Notes: generated by a model from the sequence alone, not told the origin. DNA of 62,723 nt from Thalassotalea sp. 42_200_T64 (GCA_002162925.1 MABC01000071.1:1-62723); one strand, 5' to 3'; counted from the stretch's first letter, positions 41,866 through 51,342 are shown. Numbers and translations are program-made.

Positions 41866-42401
41866 GTATACTCCCTGGACCACTATAAGTGATTCTATTG
41901 TTTGAAAATCAAAGCTATGTTGCTTTGTTATTTACTTTCTTATTAATTAGGTCATCAGACCTGATCTGTCGACAGTGATAATAGAACGAATTTCTTTGAC
42001 AGGTCAACAACATAAGTTACATAAATTCAAATTTTCTAACATTTAGACACACTCTATTTACATTTCACAGCACCGATCTTGCATACTTAATAAGTTTTTT
42101 TAGCTTTTTATTCATAGTATTAATATCCAACGTGATTTAACCAGGCATTAACTCCACCCAACAAATAAGATAATTTATTTAGATAACAATAAGTTAACTA
42201 AAGATCCTGATTTAAAACCTTATATTTTGGATAGTTTTCTGTACAATTTAATTAGTTTTCATTTATTCAATTAAATTATTTTACAATTCAAATTGAAAAC
42301 ACACTGCTTTTAACAAAAACACTGGCTATTTGAGCGTTATTCCTTCACTCTACCGACAATTATCAAATCTCCTCAACAACTTTTGAGTTACCGAATTCTA
42401 C
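41866..42401. other. Long AT-rich intergenic region between the receptor and TSUP genes
   Basis: No gene is seen in these 536 bases. They must hold both divergent promoters. AGGTCatcaGACCT (41949-41962) is a small hairpin, TGTCGACA lies near 41970, and CAGGTC recurs near 42000 so that GACCTG and CAGGTC form a widely spaced inverted pair. None of these is tied to a known regulator. Confidence 0.4.
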
Positions 42402-43178
42402 ATGTTAGAGCTTTTTTCAGATCCCTATTTATTAATCACCTTATCATTAGTCGGCTTTATCGCTGGCTTTATTGATGCTATTGCCGGTGGGGGCGGCTTG
42501 CTAACGGTGCCGGTTTTGCTAACGTCAGGCTTACCACCGCACATTGCCCTGGGCACGAATAAGCTGGCGGCTTGTTTTGGCTCTTTAACAGCTTCCCTCA
42601 CCTTTTATAGAAAGAAACTGTTTAACCCCATGTTCTGGATATTTGCCGCGTTCGCCACTGCCATAGGTGCAACGGTTGGCACAATAATCGTTAATTTGAT
42701 TAGTGCCGAAATGTTAAATAAAGCATTACCGGTAGTGATTTTATGTTGTGCTTTATATGCCTTCTTTTGCAAAAATGTATTTAATGATTCATCAGCCTTG
42801 CCCGAGCAATCTTTCGCATTAAAAATAAAGCAAAGTCTGCAAGGCTTTTTACTCGGTTTTTATGACGGAGCAGCAGGACCCGGTACCGGCACTTTCTGGG
42901 TAGTATCCTCGCTGGCCTTATATAAAATGAATATTTTATTAAGTTCTGGACTATCCCGCAGCATGAATTTTATTAGTAATTTTGTTTCTTTCGTAATCTT
43001 CGCGTATTTCGGGCAAGTGAATATCATGATTGGTTTAGCAATGGGCTTGTTCATGTTACTAGGCTCTTGGATAGGCGCACATTCTGCAATCCGATACGGC
43101 AATAAATTCATCAGGCCAATATTTATTATTGTGGTAATGTTAATGGCGATAAAACTTGCTTACTTAGCGTGGCTGTAA
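42402..43178 (+). CDS. TSUP family membrane transporter (TauE/SafE, YfcA-like)
   Basis: Inner-membrane protein of 258 residues with seven to eight helices. The two family repeats are plain: GFIAGFIDAIAGGGGLLTVP (residues 18-37) and FLLGFYDGAAGPGTGTFWVV (near 150). It probably exports or imports a sulfur-containing or organic anion such as sulfite or sulfoacetate; the substrate cannot be inferred. It ends just before priC, which begins 11 bases after its stop. Confidence 0.9.
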   Translation: MLELFSDPYLLITLSLVGFIAGFIDAIAGGGGLLTVPVLLTSGLPPHIALGTNKLAACFGSLTASLTFYRKKLFNPMFWIFAAFATAIGATVGTIIVNLISAEMLNKALPVVILCCALYAFFCKNVFNDSSALPEQSFALKIKQSLQGFLLGFYDGAAGPGTGTFWVVSSLALYKMNILLSSGLSRSMNFISNFVSFVIFAYFGQVNIMIGLAMGLFMLLGSWIGAHSAIRYGNKFIRPIFIIVVMLMAIKLAYLAWL

Positions 43179-43189
43179 AGAGAAAATTG

Positions 43190-43816
43190 ATGGCACAACC
43201 ATTACACAGGCTAAAATCCATTTTGATACAGCTGGCGGCTGATGCGAGTGCTGCCGATCAAAAAAACAAACAGAGAAAGTCGCATTATTATTTGCAAGAC
43301 CAATCTTTGTTTGATGAAAAGCTGTTCCCCATTGCCAGCTCTACTTATTACGCTTATGTCATATACACACAAAAACGCCTGGAGCATTTACAAAAGCTTA
43401 TTAATTCAAATCATGCGGAGTTTGGTGATGCGTTACTGAGTGAATTGGAAGAGCAAATATCGGCATTAATTACCGCGATAAAGTCTAATGACAACCTTCA
43501 TCACGACAGTGAATACCGACTCGATAGACGTAAACGGCTGAATCAGCAAAAGAGTGTGAAAAAATATAAAAAAGCCGCGAAAGCGGCATTTACGCCGTCC
43601 CATCAATTACATCAGAAACTGTCCGAATATCACGGTTTTGAACGACGATTGGAACTAATGCTAAGCGACAAGGAAGTGGCATTGGCAAGAACTAAAAAAC
43701 ACGACACAACGCAGATGCAACAAGAAGTTCTGACATTACATCAAAGGCTGGGCAGGTGCCGCCGGGCGATCAGTGATTTGGAAAAGCAAATCGAGTTATC
43801 TGAAAAATCTCGCTAA
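43190..43816 (+). CDS. priC: Primosomal replication protein N'' (PriC)
   Basis: A replication restart protein of 208 residues that helps reload DnaB at stalled forks. The C-terminal PriC core LHQKLSEYHGFERRLELML (near residue 145) and basic helices are clear. The start at 43190 is preferred over a GTG at 43169 that lies within the TSUP gene. The TSUP and priC genes are probably co-transcribed. Confidence 0.85.
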   Translation: MAQPLHRLKSILIQLAADASAADQKNKQRKSHYYLQDQSLFDEKLFPIASSTYYAYVIYTQKRLEHLQKLINSNHAEFGDALLSELEEQISALITAIKSNDNLHHDSEYRLDRRKRLNQQKSVKKYKKAAKAAFTPSHQLHQKLSEYHGFERRLELMLSDKEVALARTKKHDTTQMQQEVLTLHQRLGRCRRAISDLEKQIELSEKSR

Positions 43817-43898
43817 ACCTCAATTTACTGATGTTCACCACTACACCTTAACCGATGAATTAAAAGTAATAGCAAGCACTCATTATCCAGAGTTCAGC

Positions 43899-45749
43899 TT
43901 AGTTATCGTAATCAAATACCTCTACAAAAGGCGCTAATTTAGGTAAAACCCCTTGCAAATTGGGCTGATATGATTGCCATCTTGCTAAAGCGTTACGGTT
44001 AATTGGTGCAGTTACATCACGATAACTTGGCGTAGTTATCGCTCGAGTTTTTGCCGCTTGTCGATAGCTATTTATTTCTGCATGCCAACCCACACCAATA
44101 AACTCTAACGTTGCGGTAACGGTTGCGTCAAAATTATCAACCAGATTTTCATATTTATATTCAAACCAGGACCCCGCTAAAATTTTACGATAATGCAACC
44201 ACAAGTCCATCACAGCTTCGTAGGCATTTGCCGTTTTCTCAATGTCGAGGAAATTTGCCATGGCGTTGTTGATGTCGAATTTTTGCATGAAACAACTCAG
44301 ACAGACAGCGCGCGGATCCCGTAACGCTACGATTATTTTGGCTTGTGGAAATAACAGTTTAGCCAAACCTAAATGGACAATATTCAATGGCAATTTATCG
44401 ACTACCTGCTTGGTACTGACATCATCAAAATAACGATGGCAAATATCGATATAATGTTGTCGCATACGCGCGATATCATCGCGGGTTAAATTATCAAGGC
44501 CCTGAGGATAGCCGCCGGCAATTGCTCGTATTTCGTTGATAATGATAGCCAAAGGTGACCGTTCATCGGTCGTCACCAATTGCGGATGTGCTTTTAATAT
44601 TTGCTCCATTAACGTCGTACCCGAGCGTGGGAAGCCGACAAAAAAAACAGGATTAAAATCATCTATAGCCGCATGTTTAGCAGTTAGCTGCGCCAATTTG
44701 TCATTGCTGAAATAGGCTTTAATGGCTTTTACATCAGTAATAAACTGTTCGGCATTAGTTTCGTCTTTATCACATACTTTTGCCATGATGTTATTTGATT
44801 GCACAAAGGCTTTAAACGCTTCAGCATTTTTACCACTTGCATCTAAAGCCAACCCAAGTTGATTGAATGCTTCAATTTGCTCTTTCGCCGAAAGCCCCTG
44901 CTTAATGGCAGTTTTTAAACTTTTCTCGGCTGCAATAAGCTTGTTTTGTCGTCTAAGGATAACTCCTCGGATCAAAGACGCTCTCGGCATTGCCGGTTGC
45001 GATGTGACTACGTCTTCAATTACCCGCTCCGCTTCATCCAGCTGGTTAATCAACTCTAAATTACTGGCCAGCTGAATTTTTAATTCAACATTGTCGGGGT
45101 CAATCACTATGCCTTTACGGATCAGGGTGATTGCCGCATGCGTGTCATGTTGAGCAAGATGTACTGAAGCTAAATTCATCAAAGCCGAAATATCATCAGG
45201 AAAAGCGGCTAAAATTTTTAAACACAATGATTTGGCTTCATCGCTTCGACCTAAGGTTAATAATGCTGTTGCCGCATTACCTAGTGCAGAAAAGTTGCTG
45301 TCATCTAACACGGTGGCCTGTTTAAAACTTTCATAAGCTTCATTAACTCGGTTTTGCGCTGCTAGCGCATTGCCTAAATTTGAGTAAAAGTCTGTTTGGC
45401 TATTATCGAGCGCGATAGCTTGCTTAAAGCCTTTTTCGGCTTTTTCAAATTGCCCTTTTTGTAAATTAACCACAGCAACCATATGATGAGCATCGGCGTA
45501 TTCAGGCTCTTGCTTTAATATATCTAAATAGACGGCTTCGGCTTGGGTTATGTTGCCTTGACGATGACGTTGTTTGGCAACATTTAACCGTTCAACTGCT
45601 TCTGTAGATGGATTTTTGTCTTTTCTGTCTTTATTGCTATCAACGGCTACGCGATTAGCTTTTGCCGTTAAAGCAGTTGTTTTTTCTTCCGGTTTCGCTT
45701 CGGGATTAACGGTTGGCTTTTTACGCCTAAATAACTTCATCCAGCTCAT
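43899..45749 (-). CDS. TPR-sulfotransferase fusion protein
   Basis: A cytoplasmic protein of about 616 residues. Residues about 50-330 are tetratricopeptide repeats (ADAHHMVAVVNLQKGQFEKA; DFYSNLGNALAAQNRVNEAY). The last 270 residues are a sulfotransferase with the PAPS loop FFVGFPRSGTTLMEQIL and the second phosphate site IIVALRDPRAVCLS. Such proteins are thought to sulfate sugars or proteins in marine bacteria. The ATG at 45749 is preferred; the frame is open to 45818 but adds unlikely residues. A later ATG at 45740 is possible. Confidence 0.88.
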   Translation of the reverse strand: MSWMKLFRRKKPTVNPEAKPEEKTTALTAKANRVAVDSNKDRKDKNPSTEAVERLNVAKQRHRQGNITQAEAVYLDILKQEPEYADAHHMVAVVNLQKGQFEKAEKGFKQAIALDNSQTDFYSNLGNALAAQNRVNEAYESFKQATVLDDSNFSALGNAATALLTLGRSDEAKSLCLKILAAFPDDISALMNLASVHLAQHDTHAAITLIRKGIVIDPDNVELKIQLASNLELINQLDEAERVIEDVVTSQPAMPRASLIRGVILRRQNKLIAAEKSLKTAIKQGLSAKEQIEAFNQLGLALDASGKNAEAFKAFVQSNNIMAKVCDKDETNAEQFITDVKAIKAYFSNDKLAQLTAKHAAIDDFNPVFFVGFPRSGTTLMEQILKAHPQLVTTDERSPLAIIINEIRAIAGGYPQGLDNLTRDDIARMRQHYIDICHRYFDDVSTKQVVDKLPLNIVHLGLAKLLFPQAKIIVALRDPRAVCLSCFMQKFDINNAMANFLDIEKTANAYEAVMDLWLHYRKILAGSWFEYKYENLVDNFDATVTATLEFIGVGWHAEINSYRQAAKTRAITTPSYRDVTAPINRNALARWQSYQPNLQGVLPKLAPFVEVFDYDN

Positions 45750-45910
45750 AATTTTTTTAATCGTAATAAAAATACATTGATGCTGAAATGTAGCATTAAC
45801 AATGACTAAATCATACATATGATAAGCGGAAAATGAATATTATATAGCGAAGTGAAAAAAGAATATTTTGGCTTGTTAACAGCCTTTTAGTTAAACAGAA
45901 AAGTTAAAAG

Positions 45911-45926
45911 CGATTGAATTGAATCG
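45911..45926 (-). terminator. Weak terminator of the SRP RNA gene
   Basis: CGATT/AATCG stem read on the minus strand, followed by CTTTTAACTTTT. It lies about 25 bases past the RNA end. Confidence 0.5.
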
Positions 45927-45950
45927 AGAGATATTTCGACTTGAGATTGG

Positions 45951-46063
45951 GTGGCCCCTCTCCTAGCCAACATCCCGGCACATGAGTCGTCTGCTGCGGT
46001 TGCTTCCTTCCGGATCTGGCCGAGTTCACAGAGTATCATTGCGGGAGGACCAAGAGAGGCACC
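45951..46063 (-). ncRNA. ffs: 4.5S signal recognition particle RNA
   Basis: About 113 nt that matches the E. coli 4.5S RNA along its length. On the minus strand the Ffh-binding loop reads CCGGAAGGAAGCA, flanked by the conserved internal loop and the helix ending GUGCCGGGAUGU. The ends pair (GGUGCCUCUC with GAGAGGGGCCACC). Ends are estimated to within a few bases. The RNA guides Ffh to membrane-protein signal sequences. Confidence 0.95.
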
Positions 46064-46164
46064 ATAATGGCTATCAACAATTTGCCGATAACGAGGCGCA
46101 TTATGGCGAATTGTTTAGTGCTGTGCAAGGGCTATTTTAGTAAATGGATTAAAAATTAAAAGCG

Positions 46165-46755
46165 TTAAAAATATTGAGGATTTTTTGCACAACTTTTGTT
46201 AAATATTTGCTTAAAGTGGTGCAACTCATCACAGATCTCTTTGGTGATGAGTCTCGGTTGGTGAAAAACCACTTGTTTATGAATATAGTCAAATTGGACT
46301 GGCAATACCGGGATGTTGCCCTGTTTAGCAATGTGTAAAAAACCCGATTTCCATTCATTAACCTTTGAGCGTGTACCTTCTGGAGCGAGAGCTAAAACAA
46401 GTTGCTCCTGTTGGCTGAATTTCTCTATCATTTGCCCCACTACACCATGAGGTGAATTACGGTCAATAGCTATCCCGCCAAGAGCTTCCAGCCAAATTTT
46501 AAATGGCCAGATGAAGATAGAGTCTTTACCGAGGAAATTTAATTTTATCCCCAGCGCCATTTTGACAATAACACCGATAACAAAATCCCAATTTGAAGTA
46601 TGTGGCGCTACTGCCAAAATCAGTTTTTTCTCGTTGGGGAAGTTTCCTATAATTTGCCATCCCGATAAACGCAGTAAATGTACACCTAACCACTTACTAA
46701 TCACCCCCTCAGTCTTAGGGATATTTACCGGCAATACCGGGATATTAGGACTCAT
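46165..46755 (-). CDS. PlsC-like 1-acylglycerol-phosphate acyltransferase family protein
   Basis: A membrane-associated acyltransferase of 196 residues. The catalytic HTSNWD (an HxxxxD motif, near residue 52) and the phosphate-binding APEGTRSK (near 125) are intact, with a hydrophobic stretch between. It is probably a lysophospholipid or related acyltransferase; the acceptor is not clear. GAGGA lies before the ATG. Confidence 0.88.
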   Translation of the reverse strand: MSPNIPVLPVNIPKTEGVISKWLGVHLLRLSGWQIIGNFPNEKKLILAVAPHTSNWDFVIGVIVKMALGIKLNFLGKDSIFIWPFKIWLEALGGIAIDRNSPHGVVGQMIEKFSQQEQLVLALAPEGTRSKVNEWKSGFLHIAKQGNIPVLPVQFDYIHKQVVFHQPRLITKEICDELHHFKQIFNKSCAKNPQYF

Positions 46756-46812
46756 AATATCCTCTACGCTCCGCGCTGAACAAACAAAATTAACATCATG
46801 AATAACAGTTTA

Positions 46813-46828
46813 TATCAACTTGGTATCA
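46813..46828. repeat. Dispersed 16-bp motif at the DUF3014 gene stop
   Basis: TATCAACTTGGTATCA, whose reverse complement occurs exactly at 51397-51412. The TGA stop of the DUF3014 gene is the first three bases of the motif on its strand, as also at the DUF924 stop (157-159). Confidence 0.6.
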
Positions 46829-47716
46829 CTGTTGTTGCTGTTGTTGCTTTAATTGATTATCAATTTCTAAAGCAATGGCTTTCACTTGTAGCAAGTTTTC
46901 TTTACCCAGTCGTAGTAATAATTTATCGGCGTCAGATAACTCTTCATACTGTAAATTATGATATTTGAAAACCACATTAGGTTGGTTCAATAAAGGCTGT
47001 TGGGCAGGCACTTGCAAGTCTAAAACTCTATCTAACGCTTGTTGCAATACTTGCTGAAAATCCTTTTTAGGATAACCAAGCTCGCCATAGGCTTGTTCAA
47101 ACAAGGGTTTGATTGCAAAAAATGTTTCAACCACAGTGCTTGGTTCAAAAGAGTGTAGTAGTTCGATGTACTGTAAATAACGATTGTAATTTTTCTGATC
47201 AAAACGAAATAATTCATTGTTATTCGTTGTCAGTTCTGGCTCTTCAATATTATTGACCTTTAATACTTTAAAAGACCCCGCTAATGGCTGTAAAGGCAAA
47301 TGAGTATAGGCCAAGTCACCACGCGCAAAGTTGTCAGTAAAAACAACAATTCTGCGGACGATATCATCGGTTAACAATAAATTTAGTAATTCCTTGCGCC
47401 ATGATAACTTAACGATTTTTTCATTGATGAAGGCATCACTGTTATTAAGTTCAGGCAGAATAACGACAGGCTCGGGCTGTGTCTCCGTTTCAATTACGGC
47501 TTCCACCACTTGCGGTCGCTCTTCTACCGGCTCAATTTCAATGATTTCCGGCTCTTTTTCAGTGACAACGATTGCAGGTTCAGCAGTAACAATCACTTCT
47601 TCTTCATTATCCCCGGCCACAAGCAAATAAAGAAATACCGCGGCTACGGCGACAAAAATAACAGTAAATACAATCAGAGATAATGAATTTTTTGTAGTTG
47701 ATTTAGACAAGTTCAT
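46826..47716 (-). CDS. DUF3014 domain-containing protein
   Basis: An inner-membrane-anchored protein of 296 residues. One helix (SLIVFTVIFVAVAAVFLYLL, near 13-32) is followed by an acidic Val/Glu/Pro linker to about 90, then the DUF3014 domain (LLTDDIVRRIVVFTDNFARGD near 113; the FARGDLAYTHLPL core). It ends in a run of glutamines encoded by CAA/CAG-type repeats. Function unknown. It converges on no gene; maiA lies upstream. Confidence 0.8.
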   Translation of the reverse strand: MNLSKSTTKNSLSLIVFTVIFVAVAAVFLYLLVAGDNEEEVIVTAEPAIVVTEKEPEIIEIEPVEERPQVVEAVIETETQPEPVVILPELNNSDAFINEKIVKLSWRKELLNLLLTDDIVRRIVVFTDNFARGDLAYTHLPLQPLAGSFKVLKVNNIEEPELTTNNNELFRFDQKNYNRYLQYIELLHSFEPSTVVETFFAIKPLFEQAYGELGYPKKDFQQVLQQALDRVLDLQVPAQQPLLNQPNVVFKYHNLQYEELSDADKLLLRLGKENLLQVKAIALEIDNQLKQQQQQQ

Positions 47717-47785
47717 TCCTAATAAAAAAGAGGCCTGGCAATTATAAAGATAGCCAAAACTGGATTAAGTTCAAAGCAAAACCAT

Positions 47786-47855
47786 GTTTGATGTTTAATG
47801 TTTGATGTTTAATGTTTGATGTTTGATGTTTAATGTTAAATGATTAATGTTAATT
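47786..47855. repeat. Ten tandem 7-bp units after maiA
   Basis: Ten head-to-tail heptamers of the form GTTTGAT or GTTTAAT (the last three diverged). The array runs up to and over the maiA stop codon (47850-47852). The number of units could vary by slippage. Confidence 0.85.
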
Positions 47856-48491
47856 TGCATCGTCTTGGTTTTCCGGCAAGGCATCGATGAATGGGTGAAG
47901 CTTGTTACAATTTTCATTGATGCTATTGATCACCGGGAACGCACGCATGTTAACGCTAAAACGCTGTGCATTATAAATTTGTGGAATTAAACACAAATCG
48001 GCAATTGTAACCTGATTGCCAAAACAATATTTTCCGGCGCTACTGGCTAAGCGTTTTTCTATGGCAGTAAAGCCTTGTTCTATCCAATGGTGGTACCATG
48101 CAGTCTTTTGATCATCGGTTACGTTAAGTTGCTTCGATAAATACTGCAGAACCCTGAGATTATTTAACGGATGAATATCCATAGCCAAATCATAAGCGAA
48201 TGCCTTTACTAATGCTTTATCTTTTATATTTTGTGGATAGAGAGCCACTGAATTGTCCAGGTCTTCCAGGTAATCGATAATGGCTAGCGATTGATTGAGG
48301 CTAAACTCGCCATCAACCAAGGTTGGTACTAAATGATTAGGGTTTAATTCAATATAATCTTTACTATGTTGTTGGCCACCATCTTTGACCAAATGCACGG
48401 AAATCTGCTCATGCTCTATGTGTTTTAAGTTTAAGGCAATGCGCACTCGATATGCAGCTGAGGAGCGCCAGTAACCAAATAATTTCATCAT
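47850..48491 (-). CDS. maiA: Maleylacetoacetate isomerase
   Basis: Zeta-class GST of 213 residues, the glutathione-dependent enzyme that turns maleylacetoacetate into fumarylacetoacetate in tyrosine breakdown. The active motif is YWRSSAAYRVRIALNL (residues 7-22): both serines are kept, and the usual cysteine is replaced by Ala. NPNHLVPTLVDG and QSLAIIDYLED follow. It lies downstream of tyrR and phhA-phhB, which supports this call over a generic GST. Confidence 0.88.
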   Translation of the reverse strand: MMKLFGYWRSSAAYRVRIALNLKHIEHEQISVHLVKDGGQQHSKDYIELNPNHLVPTLVDGEFSLNQSLAIIDYLEDLDNSVALYPQNIKDKALVKAFAYDLAMDIHPLNNLRVLQYLSKQLNVTDDQKTAWYHHWIEQGFTAIEKRLASSAGKYCFGNQVTIADLCLIPQIYNAQRFSVNMRAFPVINSINENCNKLHPFIDALPENQDDAN

Positions 48492-48529
48492 TGTTGCAGT
48501 ATCCCTATTTTAATTGTTAATGAACAGAA

Positions 48530-50080
48530 TTAAATTTTTACCGTTTTTTTATTGATATTATATTCTCTGAGTTTGTTGGCGATGGCGGTATGACTTAAGC
48601 CCAGTTTATTCGCCAACTGTCTGGTACTTGGAAACGCCGGATATAATTTTCTCAACAGATCGGCTTCAAAACCTTTAACCGCTTCTTCTAACGTGCCCTT
48701 GAATTCTTGCTCCAAATAACCATGTTCACGGGTATAGTTAGGCAATTGCAGGTGGGCAATTGAGATGATATCACCTTCAACTAAAGATACCGCTCGTAAA
48801 ATAACGTTTTCGAGTTGGCGTACATTTCCGGGCCATGGATAATGTTCGATAAATTCACTACAACGTTTATCAACAGTCACCAAAGAGCGATGATTAAGTT
48901 GTGCGGCTTTGCGCAAAAACATGTCAGCTAATGGCAAGATGTCTTGGCGGCGTTCACGCAATGGCGGGATGGATAATCCTAAAACATTCAATCGGTAATA
49001 TAAATCTTCCCGAAACTCGTCTTTCTCAACCAATGCTAATAAATCTTTACTGGTGGCACTAATAAAACGAATATCCACCTTAATTTCATTTTCATCATCC
49101 ACCCGCCTGAAGCTTCCATCTACCAGCACCCGTAATAATTTAGCTTGCAGTTTATCTGACATTTCTGCAACTTCATCGAGGAAAATAGTGCCGCCATCGG
49201 CAATTTCAAAGATACCTTTTTTAATGTTACCGGTATTGATTATTTTACCGAAAAGTTCTGTTTCACTAGCATCATCAGGAAGAGCGGCACAATTTAATAC
49301 CAAAAATGGTTGCTCGCCGCGATCGCTGGCATTATGACAAGAGCGAGCGATTAGCTCTTTACCCGTGCCCGTTTCTCCCATCAGTAAAATTGACGAATCT
49401 AAATGGGCCATTCGGCGAGCTTCTCTAACCACTTTGCGCATGGCGGTAGAATTGACTAATACGTCAGAAAAATCATTATCTTTTGGGTTATTAAAAGCAT
49501 TGATTTGTTGCCCTAAGCGAGCTTCCGATTTTAGCATTAAGATCGCGCCGGCAATGACTTTATCGTCATTTTCACCAGGTACGGTGAATGGCAGAATATC
49601 TGCAACATAATCTTCATCTAATAATTTTAATTTGCGGGTGTGTGGCAGAACTTCATCAGACTCCATATAACGAGTAAAATTAAAACCTTTTACCCATTGG
49701 CTGATAGGTTGGCCGACAATGTCATTCAAATCACTGGCAATTTTTTGTTGCGCAACGTCATTAAGGCCATAAACCGCAGCTTTGGCATCGATAGAGATTA
49801 CCGGGTCGGGTAGCGTTCTAACTATGGTATCGAGAACTTTGCGTTCACGCTCTGATGGCATAAAAGTAGTTGTTTTTACATCGATCACGCCTTCAATCAA
49901 ACGTAATTTGGGCATAAAATCTTGTAACTGACTGAACTCTAAATCAGGAATATGGACAAATATTTGTCCCGATTCGGTCATCGCATCGATGCCTTTGATG
50001 TTTATCTCACGATCAACAAATATTGCAAAAACTTGCTGAGCAATTCCTACTCGATCTTGACAGGTAATTTCTAATCGCAC
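48530..50080 (-). CDS. tyrR: Aromatic amino acid regulator TyrR
   Basis: A protein of 516 residues resembling E. coli TyrR in every domain. An ACT domain opens it (MRLEITCQDRVGIAQQVF), then a PAS domain (to about 190), an AAA+ domain with GETGTGKELIARSCH (near 238) and ELFGKIINT, and a C-terminal HTH (STRQLANKLGLSHTAIANKL). The GAFTGA loop of sigma-54 activators is absent, as in E. coli TyrR, so it works with sigma-70. A perfect TyrR box lies 24 bases upstream of the gene, indicating autoregulation. Confidence 0.94.
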   Translation of the reverse strand: MRLEITCQDRVGIAQQVFAIFVDREINIKGIDAMTESGQIFVHIPDLEFSQLQDFMPKLRLIEGVIDVKTTTFMPSERERKVLDTIVRTLPDPVISIDAKAAVYGLNDVAQQKIASDLNDIVGQPISQWVKGFNFTRYMESDEVLPHTRKLKLLDEDYVADILPFTVPGENDDKVIAGAILMLKSEARLGQQINAFNNPKDNDFSDVLVNSTAMRKVVREARRMAHLDSSILLMGETGTGKELIARSCHNASDRGEQPFLVLNCAALPDDASETELFGKIINTGNIKKGIFEIADGGTIFLDEVAEMSDKLQAKLLRVLVDGSFRRVDDENEIKVDIRFISATSKDLLALVEKDEFREDLYYRLNVLGLSIPPLRERRQDILPLADMFLRKAAQLNHRSLVTVDKRCSEFIEHYPWPGNVRQLENVILRAVSLVEGDIISIAHLQLPNYTREHGYLEQEFKGTLEEAVKGFEADLLRKLYPAFPSTRQLANKLGLSHTAIANKLREYNINKKTVKI

Positions 50081-50103
50081 TGTTATCTACTTAATCTCAT
50101 TGT

Positions 50104-50121
50104 TGTAAACTTAATTTTACA
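50104..50121. promoter_or_regulatory. Perfect TyrR box in front of tyrR
   Basis: TGTAAA (50104-50109), six bases, TTTACA (50116-50121): an exact match to the TyrR operator consensus TGTAAAN6TTTACA, lying within a longer 9-bp inverted repeat (50101-50123). It is 24 bases from the tyrR start. Confidence 0.8.
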
Positions 50122-50122
50122 A

Positions 50123-50166
50123 CAAAAAAGACGATCAATACCAATAGATATTGACCGTCTTTGTAA
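50123..50166 (-). terminator. Terminator of phhA-phhB
   Basis: On the minus strand AAAGACGGTCAATA pairs with TATTGATCGTCTTT (one G.T), followed by TTTTG. It lies between phhB and tyrR, so tyrR probably has its own promoter. Confidence 0.75.
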
Positions 50167-50188
50167 AAATTAAAGAAACGGAGTTTCT

Positions 50189-50530
50189 TTAATTTAGTAA
50201 TTGATCGGTTTTAGCAGCGCAAATGAAATCGTTTTGGTGCAAACCACCAATGGCATGTGTCCACCAAGTGATCGTGACTTTGCCCCATTCGGTTAAAATT
50301 GCCGGGTGATGAAATTCAGCTTCAGCCAGCTCTGCCACTTTATTGGTAAATGCTAATGCTAATTTAAAATTTTTAAATTTATATACACGTTCTAACATCA
50401 TTACCCCATCGCGTACTTCCGGGACCCAATCTGGAATTTGGCCAATAAGTTGTGCCAGTTCTTCATCCGAGACTTTGGGAGCGTCGCCGCTACAAGCGAT
50501 ACATTCTTGTTTTGCTAATGAATTTGTCAT
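50189..50530 (-). CDS. phhB: Pterin-4a-carbinolamine dehydratase
   Basis: A protein of 113 residues that regenerates the tetrahydropterin cofactor of phenylalanine hydroxylase. The family core is [33 protein letters not shown] (split, near residues 66-98), with His-His-Pro and the Trp-rich TWWTH motif. It lies eight bases after phhA in the same operon. Confidence 0.93.
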   Translation of the reverse strand: MTNSLAKQECIACSGDAPKVSDEELAQLIGQIPDWVPEVRDGVMMLERVYKFKNFKLALAFTNKVAELAEAEFHHPAILTEWGKVTITWWTHAIGGLHQNDFICAAKTDQLLN

Positions 50531-50538
50531 TTTAATCC

Positions 50539-51342
50539 TTAACTTGCTTGTGCAATTTGTTTTTTAGGAAATCGTGGCGCATGCATGCCTAGCTCTTTTG
50601 CCTGGGCAAGTAAGGCCATTAAATCAAGTTTACTAATACTTTCTAAATCATTAATTTTATTTAACATAAAGTATATTGGCTGCATAATATCGATGCGATA
50701 AGGGGTTCTGAACACTTCCACCACATCCAACATTTCTCGTTTCACTTTATCATCATGCATCGCGTATAAGGTTTCACCCGGTGAAGATAGAATACCGCCA
50801 CCGTAAATCCGTAAACCGTTGTCAGTCGATAATAAACCAAATTCAACGGTAAACCAGTATAGACGAGCGAGAAATACTCTGTCTTCTTTAGTTGCCGTTA
50901 ATCCTAATTCGCCATACATTTGAGTAAAATTTGCAAACGCAGGATTGGTCAATAATGGGCAATGACCAAATATTTCATGGAAAATATCCGGCTCTTGTAA
51001 ATAATCAAAATGTTCACCACGACGGATAAAAGTAGCAACGGGGAATTTTTTCTCAGACAGCAGCTTAAAAAATTCACCAAAACCGATTAATGCCGGCACT
51101 TGATGACATTGCCAGCCCGTCGCGTTTCTTAGCAGCTGACTGACTTCTTCTAATTGTGGAATGCGATCTTCTGGCAAATTCAAATAGGCCAACCCCTGGA
51201 CGAACTCATCACAGGCTTTATTTTTAATGCAAGCCAACTGACGCGCATATAATTTTTGCCACATTGAATTTTCTTCATCGGTCCATGTTATAAAACCTTG
51301 CTGATCAGCATCTTTAGAAACATAAGATGTTGTTTTAGCCAT
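50539..51342 (-). CDS. phhA: Phenylalanine-4-hydroxylase
   Basis: Iron and pterin-dependent monooxygenase of 267 residues that makes tyrosine from phenylalanine. The iron site [13 protein letters not shown] (HxxxxH, near residue 120) and the Glu ligand in [10 protein letters not shown] (near 168) are present. It shares an operon with phhB. Tyrosine then feeds the route that includes maiA. The enzyme lacks the regulatory domain of animal homologues, as usual for bacteria. Confidence 0.95.
   Translation of the reverse strand: MAKTTSYVSKDADQQGFITWTDEENSMWQKLYARQLACIKNKACDEFVQGLAYLNLPEDRIPQLEEVSQLLRNATGWQCHQVPALIGFGEFFKLLSEKKFPVATFIRRGEHFDYLQEPDIFHEIFGHCPLLTNPAFANFTQMYGELGLTATKEDRVFLARLYWFTVEFGLLSTDNGLRIYGGGILSSPGETLYAMHDDKVKREMLDVVEVFRTPYRIDIMQPIYFMLNKINDLESISKLDLMALLAQAKELGMHAPRFPKKQIAQAS

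Noticed and set aside
43169..43189. GTG start for priC at 43169
   Set aside because: It lies inside the last codons of the TSUP gene with no ribosome site, while the ATG at 43190 fits the family start.
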